Below are positions 1 through 7,191 of a stretch of 36,963 nt of DNA, piece after piece. The position numbers were made by a program, and so were the translations under genes. This stretch comes from an uncultured Caryophanales bacterium. GTDB lineage: Bacteria > Bacillota_I > Bacilli_A > Acholeplasmatales > Anaeroplasmataceae. A model generated the notes under the pieces. The model did no database searches, was not told the origin of the DNA, and saw nothing but the letters and a program-made list of their open reading frames with translations. The stretch is taken from the NCBI GenBank assembly GCA_946626535.1, contig CAMOUK010000013.1, positions 1 to 36,963 on the forward strand, read 5' to 3'. Numbering within the stretch: the first letter of the stretch is position 1; each line of letters begins with the position of its first letter.

Positions 1-56
1 TCTCACCTGCATAGCAGGCGGTTTTTATGTGAGGCTTCGCCTAACATAATAAAATT

Positions 57-83
57 TGAGCGGAAAAATCCGCTCATTTTTTT
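57..83 (+). terminator. Intrinsic terminator of an upstream gene
   Basis: An 8-bp perfect stem TGAGCGGA/TCCGCTCA closes an AAAA loop and is followed by seven T residues. Nothing coding is visible upstream in the window, so it probably ends a gene lying before position 1. On the minus strand the same stem is followed by a weaker T-rich stretch, so it may act in both directions. Two further hairpins lie just upstream, at 6-18 and 26-48. Confidence 0.8.
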
Positions 84-158
84 GCTCACATAATGCAACA
101 TTAAAATTATATAATTAAACAAGAGTAAATTATTTTTTTGTATTAAGAGTTTTTTATT

Positions 159-215
159 ATGGAAAATAGATTAAATATTATAAATTTAGCCAAAAGGTGG
201 CAGATGTGCCTTTAA
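159..215 (+). other. Short ORF, possible frameshifted 5' end of the next gene
   Basis: ATG at 159 follows a modest AAGAG Shine-Dalgarno (144-148) and a TATAAT at 110-115. It opens an 18-codon frame beginning MENRLNIINLAKR and stops at TAA 213-215. Adding one A to the AAAA run at 192-195 would join it smoothly to the following frame as ...LAKKVADVPL... This is either a single-base deletion or sequencing error, a slippery site on A-AAA-AGG, or a short leader ORF translationally coupled to the next gene. The joined reading is my inference. Confidence 0.4.
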
Positions 216-445
216 TTGCTTACGATAATGATAAGCTAGTATTTATAGTTCAAAGCTTCATAGAAATGAAGGAAAAGGAATTTGATAGAAATGTTGTTAA
301 TTCAGTTAAGATTAATTCTGAAACTGATGAGGCGACATTAAATTATTTAAAAAATGATAAGGAGCAATCTTTAATAATTGGATATGCTGATTATCATTTA
401 GAAAAGGAAATAAATGAATCAATATTAAAGTATAAACAAGAATAA
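206..445 (+). CDS. Small unrecognised acidic protein
   Basis: I do not recognise this protein of about 79 residues. It is soluble, without a signal peptide, membrane segment or cysteine, and is rich in Glu, Asp and Lys with predicted helical character. GTG 206 is preferred because AGGTGG (195-200) sits five bases upstream. GTG 197 is in frame but has no ribosome-binding site of its own. If the A run at 192-195 has lost one base, the real gene starts at ATG 159 and encodes about 95 residues. It is followed by the EAL gene but separated from it by about 110 bases holding a promoter, so co-function is not implied. Confidence 0.5.
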   Translation: MPLIAYDNDKLVFIVQSFIEMKEKEFDRNVVNSVKINSETDEATLNYLKNDKEQSLIIGYADYHLEKEINESILKYKQE

Positions 446-513
446 AAAGTGGTGCTTTTCTTAGACTGCTAAAACTGACTAAAGTAATGATGCTAGATTA
501 TTTTTTAAAAATT

Positions 514-522
514 TGGTAAAAT
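514..522 (+). promoter_or_regulatory. Extended -10 promoter of the EAL gene
   Basis: TGGTAAAAT matches an extended -10 element (TGn plus TAAAAT) with no good -35. Transcription would start near 529, a short distance before the AGAGGGGATG ribosome-binding site at 542-551. A 9-bp inverted repeat (449-457 with 531-539) brackets it. Confidence 0.45.
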
Positions 523-556
523 TATTATACAAGCATCACCTAGAGGGGATGATTCC

Positions 557-2170
557 ATGTACGATTTTAATAAATTTATAGAATTGATGAATTCGAAGGA
601 ATTAATTTCAGATTCAGCAAAGGTAGCGTTAGATTCCATCAAGGATATATTTTATATTGGAAAGGTGGCAGCGAAATCTACCGCTCTTTTAGACTGCATA
701 GAATATACTCTTGCTGACTACGAGGAAGAGCCTTTAGTAACATATAATGCGGCAGGATATGAATATCTTTTCTACACTAATAAGTATAACCACAAGTATA
801 GTGATGAGGAGATAGATGATATTAAACTTCTATTAAAGCTATTAAGCTTATATCATGCTAACTATAAGCTTATTAAGAAGGTTGAAGATGCTGAATTAAT
901 GAGCCCTAATACTAAGCTTCCTAATGCTCAGGGTTATATGAAGAGAGTAAAGGTGCTTGCTAATTTTGTTGATGTTACAAAATATAATTCTTACTTCATT
1001 AATATAAAGGGCTTTGCTTTAGTTAATAAGCTATTTGGTTCTAGTCAAGGTGATAAAGTTATTTATTCATATGCTAGTCGGCTTGGCCGCTTTGTTGAAA
1101 AGGATGAGGTTGTCGGTCACGTCGGTGGAGATAATTTTGTCGCATTCATCAAAAGAACTAGACATCAAAAATTTATCGATTTAGTTACTATGTGTCCTGT
1201 TGAAGTTGAAAAGGACGGGGTTAAGAAAAAATTAGAGCTGATAGGCATTACAGGCTATTATGAATTAAATAGTAATGATCTAGCTAGCGGTACTATATTG
1301 TCGCATGCGTCTATGGCGTGTCAATATGCGAGAAATAATAAGAAGATAGTAGTTCAGCTAACATCAGAGCTAATGGATATGGTAAACTCTGTTAAAAATA
1401 TTGAGGGTACCTTTAAGGATGAACTTAAAAATGGTAATTTCGTGGTTTATTATCAACCAAAGTTCGATATTAAATCAGGAAAGATTATAGGTGTTGAGGC
1501 ACTATCACGTTGGAAGCATAATGATAAGATTATTTCACCAGATATATTTGTTCCTATCTTGGAGAAGAATGGTGAAATAGTAGAGCTTGATTTATATGTT
1601 TTAGAAAATCTATGTAAGGATATTCATAATTTTAGAAACATGGGTCATAAGATAGTACCTGCTTCATGTAATTTATCTAGAAGAGATTTTGAAATTCCTG
1701 ATATTGAAAAAAGAGTAATTAATATAATTAAGAGCTATAATGTTAAATCTCGAGATATCGTTATAGAGGTTACTGAAACAACAAACATAGAAGAAAATGC
1801 TAGATTATCTAAATTTATTCGGGCTATGACAGAAGCTGGAATAATGACATCTATCGATGACTTTGGTACTGGTTATTCATCACTTTCTGTGCTTAGAGAT
1901 TGTAAGGTTAGTGAAATTAAGATTGATAGATCATTTATTAATAAGGAAGCATTAACTAATTCAGATGAAATAATTATTGGTTCAATAATTGATATGGCTA
2001 AAAGATTAGATATAGCTGTAATATGTGAAGGTGTTGAAACTAAGTTCCAGGCTGACTTCTTAATGAGGCTAGGATGCTTCAATGCTCAAGGCTTCCTATA
2101 TAGTAAGCCTGTTCCAAAGCTTGAATTTGAAGATATGCTACTTAAAATAGGAACATTAAACGCAAATTAA
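557..2170 (+). CDS. EAL-domain c-di-GMP phosphodiesterase with degenerate GGDEF
   Basis: This 537-residue cytoplasmic protein has three parts. Residues 1-115 are an unrecognised, mainly helical N-terminus. Residues about 120-240 are a GGDEF domain whose signature is GGDNF at 190-194, so cyclase activity is unlikely and the domain may bind GTP as a regulator. From about 285 to the end is an EAL domain with its catalytic set present: EAL at 314-316, SCNLS, EVTET, DDFGTGYSS from 434, KIDRSF and CEGVET. It should hydrolyse c-di-GMP to pGpG. The start is ATG 557 behind AGAGGGGATG. It is monocistronic: its own promoter lies upstream and a terminator at 2172-2197 separates it from the partner-switch operon. 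No receiver or PAS domain was recognised. Confidence 0.88.
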   Translation: MYDFNKFIELMNSKELISDSAKVALDSIKDIFYIGKVAAKSTALLDCIEYTLADYEEEPLVTYNAAGYEYLFYTNKYNHKYSDEEIDDIKLLLKLLSLYHANYKLIKKVEDAELMSPNTKLPNAQGYMKRVKVLANFVDVTKYNSYFINIKGFALVNKLFGSSQGDKVIYSYASRLGRFVEKDEVVGHVGGDNFVAFIKRTRHQKFIDLVTMCPVEVEKDGVKKKLELIGITGYYELNSNDLASGTILSHASMACQYARNNKKIVVQLTSELMDMVNSVKNIEGTFKDELKNGNFVVYYQPKFDIKSGKIIGVEALSRWKHNDKIISPDIFVPILEKNGEIVELDLYVLENLCKDIHNFRNMGHKIVPASCNLSRRDFEIPDIEKRVINIIKSYNVKSRDIVIEVTETTNIEENARLSKFIRAMTEAGIMTSIDDFGTGYSSLSVLRDCKVSEIKIDRSFINKEALTNSDEIIIGSIIDMAKRLDIAVICEGVETKFQADFLMRLGCFNAQGFLYSKPVPKLEFEDMLLKIGTLNAN

Positions 2171-2171
2171 G

Positions 2172-2197
2172 GTGGGATAGAATCCCACTTTTGTTTT
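2172..2197 (+). terminator. Terminator of the EAL gene
   Basis: A 7-bp stem GTGGGAT/ATCCCAC with a three-base loop is followed by TTTTGTTTT, immediately after the TAA of the EAL gene. Confidence 0.8.
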
Positions 2198-2214
2198 AAT
2201 TATAAAAATAATTA

Positions 2215-2223
2215 TGTTATAAT
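2215..2223 (+). promoter_or_regulatory. Extended -10 promoter of the STAS-phosphatase-HD-GYP operon
   Basis: TGTTATAAT is a perfect extended -10 element between the EAL terminator and the STAS gene. No convincing -35 is present. The predicted start is near 2230, giving a leader of about 45 bases with AGGTGG at 2261-2266. Confidence 0.5.
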
Positions 2224-2273
2224 TAATTTAATGTGAAACAATAACATTTTAGTATATACGAGGTGGTATTATT

Positions 2274-2570
2274 ATGGAAATTATTATCAATCATGACCAA
2301 AATTTAACTATTAAGCTTGTTGGTAGATTAGATACTACAACATCACCAGAGCTTGATAAGAAATTTAAGGAAGAAACTGTAGAAGAAAAGCTTGTTGTAC
2401 TAGATTTTAGTGATCTTGAATATATTTCATCTGCAGGCTTAAGAGTTCTTCTTGCGATGAAGAAAAGCTTAGATAGCCAAGAAAAAGAACTAGAAATTCA
2501 TAATGTTAATGCGGTTGTAAAGGAAGTATTTAGCGTTACAGGCTTCATCAATATTTTAAATATTAAATAG
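2274..2570 (+). CDS. STAS-domain anti-sigma-factor antagonist (SpoIIAA/RsbV-like)
   Basis: This 98-residue single-domain STAS protein has the family length and the hallmark stretch DFSDLEYISSAGLRVLLAMK. The phospho-acceptor serine is expected at Ser53, or its neighbour Ser52, in the SSAGL turn. In SpoIIAA/RsbV systems a kinase phosphorylates this serine and a PP2C phosphatase removes the phosphate, switching which partner is bound. The next gene, 15 bases downstream, encodes exactly such a phosphatase carrying a kinase-like domain, so the two are very likely cognate. ATG 2274 has AGGTGG seven bases upstream. No sigma factor or separate anti-sigma gene is nearby, so the final target is unknown. 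Confidence 0.9.
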   Translation: MEIIINHDQNLTIKLVGRLDTTTSPELDKKFKEETVEEKLVVLDFSDLEYISSAGLRVLLAMKKSLDSQEKELEIHNVNAVVKEVFSVTGFINILNIK

Positions 2571-2585
2571 AAATGAGATGATTTT

Positions 2586-4745
2586 ATGAAAAGGTCGATT
2601 AGAACTAAGATAATTCTTTTAGGCTCAATAACTTCATTTTTATTAATTAGTATTGCGCTACTTATAAGCTGTTTAGTTTATCAAAATAAAGCTTATATGC
2701 AGCTAGATAAAAATGTAGATAAATCAGTTCATGAAATTAAATATAATTTAGATACAGATTCGGTAAGCTTTTTAAAGGATTCTATAGCTAGAATTGAAGA
2801 AAAAATGGAGACTAGTCCTGATGATCCTGAAATGGATACATATGAAGAAAAATTAGAATATTATTCTCATAAGTTTGATTATATTTATCCAAGCACAGGC
2901 TTAGGTCTATCTTATCAAAAGGCTGCATATAGAAACCAATACATGGATTTATCAAGTGATTTAAAGTCTGCGGTTGTATCATCAGGCGGCAAGGCCGCTT
3001 TTATCGGCTATATTAGTGAAGAAAAAGATAGAATATATTATCTAGCTGACTCTAATTTTGTCTTCGATTCAAAATATGATGATAAGATACCTTTAGCTGA
3101 TTATAAATTTTTTGGTTCATATAGAACATTACCTGATGCTTATTACGATAGAACTGATTTAAGTGATTCTGAGGGTTTTAATTGCTGGACATCTATAATT
3201 GATGGCTATAAGCATAGAGTTGCTGAGGTGTTCTTTGGTGATGGAAATTATGAAACTGATGAATTTGGCGTTAAACATGAAACTGGTATAACAGTATTTA
3301 TTTTTATTAGATATGATACTAAAGAAATAGATGCTTTAGTAACTAATTATTTAGTAACTGAGATTATTTCATTTAGTGGAGTGCTAATATTATTAATATT
3401 ATTATTTGGATTAGCTTCTCACTTTTTAATTGCTAAAAATGTTATTAAGTTAAATTCAAGTACCTTAGCATTTACTAAATCAATGTCTGATAATCAAAAG
3501 CTAGAAATAATTGATCCTAATATTAAAGCTAATGATGAAATAGGTACTTTATCTAAATCCTTTATTTCACTTGAGGCTACTTTAATCGATTATATTAATC
3601 AGGTTGAAAAGGATACTAAGGAAAGAGAAAAGATGAATGCGGAGCTAAATGTCGCATCACGAATTCAGCTTGAAGCTTTGCCTAAGGCAAGCTATAGTGA
3701 TAAAAATATTTCTTTAAATGCTTCAATAACCTCGGCAAAAGAGGTTGGTGGAGATTTTTACGATTATTTTTATATTGATGATAATAATTTTGCGATTATT
3801 ATTTCAGATGTTTCTGGTAAGGGAATTCCAGCCTCATTATTTATGATGAGAGGTAAGGAATTAATTAAATCAAAGCTACTTTCTAAAATGAATATAGAAG
3901 ATGTATGCTATAACGTTAATAATGAGCTTTTAGAAAATAACGCAGAGGGCTTATTTATTACATCATTTATTGGCGTTTATAATATAGAAGAAGATATATT
4001 AACATTTGTTAATGCTGGCCATGAAAAGCCATTTATAATTGGCGATGATGTAATTAAGATGACTACTAATTCTAATTTCATATTAGGTGGTATGAATGAT
4101 TTTAAATATAAGAGTGAAAAAATTAAGCTAGACGGTAAAAAGCTATTCTTATATACTGATGGCTTAAATGAATCTATCAACGACAAGAATGAGGAATTCT
4201 CATATGATAGAGTTAAAGAGGCCTTGTTAGCTAATAGATTTGAAAATAACGATACCATATTAAAAAATATGATGGTTAAATTAAATGAATTTACTAATGG
4301 CTTAGATCAATTTGATGATATAACTATGGTTCTTTTTAATTCTATAAATAAAAAGCTAAGCCTAGAATATAAAAAGCCCACATTTGAAATTATAGATGAT
4401 GTTGTTTCTAAATTAGAATATAGCTTTTCATATTTAGACAGAAAGGTACTTTCTGAATTATCTATCATATTTGATGAGCTATTAAATAATTACATTTCTT
4501 ATGAAAAAAGAGAAGATTTAATTATTAAAGTAGATATTAATGTTGATGATTATATCAATATTGAATTAAAGAATAATGGTGTAGAATTTAATCCTTTAAA
4601 TAAAAATGAAAAATATCTATCATCTGAGGCTGATATTTCAGGTATAGGTGGCTTTGGATTAACTATTGTTAAAAATATGGTTGATGATATAAGCTATGAA
4701 AGAATTAATGATTTTAATGTTTTAAGAATGAAAAAGAAAATATAA
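2586..4745 (+). CDS. Membrane SpoIIE/RsbU-type PP2C phosphatase fused to RsbW-like ATPase domain
   Basis: This 719-residue sensor protein has four parts. There is a TM helix at about 8-31 and an extracytoplasmic sensory region at about 32-255. A second TM (257-281) and HAMP linker (about 282-335, NDEIGTLSKSF) follow. The SpoIIE-type PP2C domain (about 345-580) has its metal-binding acids present: D390 in GGDFYD, D408 in DVSGKG, D525 in YTDG and D577/D578 in DDITM. The C-terminus (about 590-719) is a GHKL ATPase domain of the RsbW/SpoIIAB type, with an E631-x3-N635 N-box and a GIGGFGL glycine loop. The G1 position normally Asp is Asn663 (KNNG), so kinase activity is doubtful. An external signal probably drives dephosphorylation of the upstream STAS protein. 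Confidence 0.88.
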   Translation: MKRSIRTKIILLGSITSFLLISIALLISCLVYQNKAYMQLDKNVDKSVHEIKYNLDTDSVSFLKDSIARIEEKMETSPDDPEMDTYEEKLEYYSHKFDYIYPSTGLGLSYQKAAYRNQYMDLSSDLKSAVVSSGGKAAFIGYISEEKDRIYYLADSNFVFDSKYDDKIPLADYKFFGSYRTLPDAYYDRTDLSDSEGFNCWTSIIDGYKHRVAEVFFGDGNYETDEFGVKHETGITVFIFIRYDTKEIDALVTNYLVTEIISFSGVLILLILLFGLASHFLIAKNVIKLNSSTLAFTKSMSDNQKLEIIDPNIKANDEIGTLSKSFISLEATLIDYINQVEKDTKEREKMNAELNVASRIQLEALPKASYSDKNISLNASITSAKEVGGDFYDYFYIDDNNFAIIISDVSGKGIPASLFMMRGKELIKSKLLSKMNIEDVCYNVNNELLENNAEGLFITSFIGVYNIEEDILTFVNAGHEKPFIIGDDVIKMTTNSNFILGGMNDFKYKSEKIKLDGKKLFLYTDGLNESINDKNEEFSYDRVKEALLANRFENNDTILKNMMVKLNEFTNGLDQFDDITMVLFNSINKKLSLEYKKPTFEIIDDVVSKLEYSFSYLDRKVLSELSIIFDELLNNYISYEKREDLIIKVDINVDDYINIELKNNGVEFNPLNKNEKYLSSEADISGIGGFGLTIVKNMVDDISYERINDFNVLRMKKKI

Positions 4746-4763
4746 AGGTAGGGGGCGATAAAA

Positions 4764-6086
4764 TTGGATAATAAGGATTTATTTAAATATGCAGAGAAGA
4801 AAGCTAATTTATTCAATTTATATTGCTTATTAATTATTGGTGTATTAGGCTTTATCGCAATGCTTCTAAATGAAATAGGAATATTTAAGCTAGATAGACA
4901 AACTATGCGTGCTACAATGATTCAGCTAGCTATTTATGGTAGTATTCCTGCGATTATGTTTTTCTTCCATGATAAGCTATTAAGAAAGAATCACTCTATA
5001 TTAGAGGATTCATTCTTTAAGTGGGTTATTATCGCAATATCATTTATAGAAGCTATAGATATGTGTACAATATTTTCCTTCCATGGAACTGTGCTTCTTG
5101 TAATACCGCCACTTATTGGTGCGCAATACAAGCATGATAAATATATTTCAGTTATTAGTGTTGTAGGCTCAATGGTTTTAACAGTTATTGCGGTATATGG
5201 CTCATTTCTATTTGGCCAATATGATGCTAATCTATTAAAGCCATTAACTGAGGCTGAGGCAGAATCATTAAAGAATAGATTAAATGTTTTAACTCCTAAA
5301 AGATTTGGTGAAATATTCTTACATTATGTATTACCTTTAATGCTTGGCCTAGGCGCAGTTGATTTTATAGCATTTTCTATTACTAAAAGGACAGCTGAGA
5401 TGATTGATATTCAAATTGAATTATCAAATAAGGTTCATGATGAGGTAGTAGCTAAGGCTGAGATGCAAAATGGTGTTATTGAGCATTTAGCTGATATTAT
5501 TGAATCTCGTGATATTGAAACTGGTGAGCATATTAAAAGAACTAAAAAATATGTTGCTATCCTAGTTGAAAAGATGAAGGATATGGAAAGATATAAGGAT
5601 TATCTAAATCCCCAAATGCGCGAATATATTATTAATGCGGCGCCTCTACATGATATAGGTAAAATTGCCGTAAGTGATTTAATATTATGTAAGCCTGGTA
5701 GACTAACAGATGAAGAATTTGAAAAGATGAAGATTCATACTGTTAAGGGTGGAGAAATAATAAAGGATATCCTAAATGAGCTTGGCGATGAAAGCTTCTT
5801 GGAGGTAGCCTATGATGTTGCCATATCACATCATGAGAAATGGAATGGCAAAGGCTATCCATATGGGCTAAAGGAAGAAGAAATTCCTCTTCCTGGACGT
5901 ATTATGGCAGTAGCTGATGTATTTGATGCGTTAGTCGCAAAAAGAGTTTATAAGGAGCCTATGCCTATCGATAAGGCCATTGATATTATAATAGGTGATG
6001 CAGGCATTCATTTTGATCCTAATATTGTTGAGGTATTTAAGCTAGTATTAGAAGATTTTAAAAATGCGGCAGTTGAAGAATTATAA
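4764..6086 (+). CDS. Membrane-anchored HD-GYP phosphodiesterase
   Basis: This 440-residue protein has about six TM helices (roughly 18-38, 50-68, 86-104, 107-121, 128-150, 184-206), then a short helical linker and a cytoplasmic HD-GYP domain. Catalytic motifs are LHDIGK (H296, D297) and HHEKWNGKGYP (H356 onward), followed by GRIMAVADVFDAL. Members with these motifs hydrolyse c-di-GMP to pGpG or GMP. The start is TTG 4764, 18 bases after the phosphatase gene, behind AAGGTAGGGGG. It is the last gene of the operon before a terminator, so its expression is tied to the STAS/phosphatase pair. The membrane part is not a named sensor family I recognise. Confidence 0.88.
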   Translation: MDNKDLFKYAEKKANLFNLYCLLIIGVLGFIAMLLNEIGIFKLDRQTMRATMIQLAIYGSIPAIMFFFHDKLLRKNHSILEDSFFKWVIIAISFIEAIDMCTIFSFHGTVLLVIPPLIGAQYKHDKYISVISVVGSMVLTVIAVYGSFLFGQYDANLLKPLTEAEAESLKNRLNVLTPKRFGEIFLHYVLPLMLGLGAVDFIAFSITKRTAEMIDIQIELSNKVHDEVVAKAEMQNGVIEHLADIIESRDIETGEHIKRTKKYVAILVEKMKDMERYKDYLNPQMREYIINAAPLHDIGKIAVSDLILCKPGRLTDEEFEKMKIHTVKGGEIIKDILNELGDESFLEVAYDVAISHHEKWNGKGYPYGLKEEEIPLPGRIMAVADVFDALVAKRVYKEPMPIDKAIDIIIGDAGIHFDPNIVEVFKLVLEDFKNAAVEEL

Positions 6087-6109
6087 GGCAGGTTATCCTG
6101 CTTTTTTTC
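6086..6109 (+). terminator. Terminator of the signalling operon
   Basis: The stem GCAGG/CCTGC has a TTAT loop, is extended by a G-T and an A-T pair, and runs into a T tract. It begins at the HD-GYP stop codon. Confidence 0.75.
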
Positions 6110-6138
6110 TTGCAAATATTTAAATTATATAATATAAA
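6110..6138 (+). promoter_or_regulatory. Promoter of the aldolase-phosphodiesterase operon
   Basis: TTGCAA (6110-6115), a 17-base spacer and TATAAA (6133-6138). The alternative TATAAT at 6128-6133 has poor spacing. It lies directly after the preceding terminator. Confidence 0.5.
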
Positions 6139-6166
6139 CATAATAAAGAATTGAAGGTAGATAAAA

Positions 6167-7183
6167 ATGAAGCTAAATTTTAAAAATGATTATAATACAA
6201 TAGGCGATTATAAAATATTAAATGCCCTATTAGAATTAAGAGATGAAAAAAACATTGGCTATGGTGAGGATTATCATACAATTAAGCTAAATGAATTAGT
6301 AAATAAAATAATTAATAAAAATGCTGATTCATATGTTTTAGCTGGTGGTACTGTTACTAATATTGTAGCCTTAAATCAAATATTAAAATATCCATATGAG
6401 GCTGTAATAACAGGTGAGAATTCTCATATTAATGTTCATGAAACAGGTGCTTTAGAGGCAACTGGTCATAAAATCATTTTAACACCATTAAAGGATGGTA
6501 AAATTGACATTGATAAAATAGAGGCTACCTATAATTTATATAGAGATAATCATATGGTTATGCCTAAGGCTCTATATTTAAGTAACGCTAATGAATTAGG
6601 TATTACATATACTTTAGATGAATTAAAAAAGATTTCTAAGCTATGTAAGAAATTAGATTTATATTTCTTTATCGATGGAGCAAGACTTCCAATTGCTTTA
6701 GCTGCCGAAGGCTATAGCCTAAAGGATATTGCAAATGTTTGTGATATGTTTTATGTTGGTGGAACTAAAAATGGTCTACCATATGGTGAATTATTAATTA
6801 TTGTTAATGACGAGCTAAAAACTAATTTTAAATATTTATTAAAAAATAAGCTAGGTATGCTTGCTAAAGGCTTTATTGGGGCAATTATGTTTAAAGCTTA
6901 TTTAGAAAATGATTACTATTTAGAATTAGCTAATAAGGCTTTAGTTCATGCTAATAAGATTAGAGAAGAATTTGATAAATATATAGTTTATAGAAATAAT
7001 ACAAATCAAATATATTTAAAGCTTGATAAGGATAAGGTTAAAGAACTTGAAAAATGTGTAGATTTTGAAATTTGGGAAGAAAATAATGATTATGAGGTAA
7101 TTAGACTTGTAACATCTTTTGCTACTAAAGCTGAAGAGATTAACAATCTAGTTGAGATATTTAAAAAAATAGAATTAATCTGA
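6167..7183 (+). CDS. ltaE: Low-specificity L-threonine aldolase-like PLP enzyme
   Basis: This 338-residue fold-type I PLP enzyme matches the threonine aldolase/beta-eliminating lyase family. AGGTVTNIVAL contributes to the PLP phosphate site, FIDGAR carries the Asp that pairs with the pyridine nitrogen, and GGTKNG supplies the Schiff-base Lys201. Family members cleave L-threonine and L-allo-threonine to glycine and acetaldehyde. Substrate stereospecificity cannot be read from sequence. It has its own promoter and AAGGTAG ribosome-binding site and is eight bases from the phosphodiesterase gene, so the two are co-transcribed. It ends in TGA. Glycine made here could feed the one-carbon pool served by fhs at 34197, though that link is inference. 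Confidence 0.82.
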   Translation: MKLNFKNDYNTIGDYKILNALLELRDEKNIGYGEDYHTIKLNELVNKIINKNADSYVLAGGTVTNIVALNQILKYPYEAVITGENSHINVHETGALEATGHKIILTPLKDGKIDIDKIEATYNLYRDNHMVMPKALYLSNANELGITYTLDELKKISKLCKKLDLYFFIDGARLPIALAAEGYSLKDIANVCDMFYVGGTKNGLPYGELLIIVNDELKTNFKYLLKNKLGMLAKGFIGAIMFKAYLENDYYLELANKALVHANKIREEFDKYIVYRNNTNQIYLKLDKDKVKELEKCVDFEIWEENNDYEVIRLVTSFATKAEEINNLVEIFKKIELI

Positions 7184-7191
7184 GGTGGCAT

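Noticed and set aside
1..30. tRNA fragment (CCTGC...GCAGG resembles an anticodon stem)
   Set aside because: The loop is three bases and no T-arm or acceptor end follows.
446..556. c-di-GMP riboswitch before the EAL gene
   Set aside because: Neither the GEMM-I nor the class II conserved core can be found, and the promoter appears to lie inside the region.
1873..2082. Minus-strand ORF inside the EAL gene and similar frames inside the SpoIIE fusion, fusA, tuf, pepF, ricT and metG
   Set aside because: They lie wholly within well-supported genes, lack ribosome-binding sites and have no recognisable motifs.
4764..6086. HHEKWNGKGYP as a damaged HD-GYP motif
   Set aside because: Asn at that position is common in HD-GYP proteins, and the HD metal ligands and GYP are intact.
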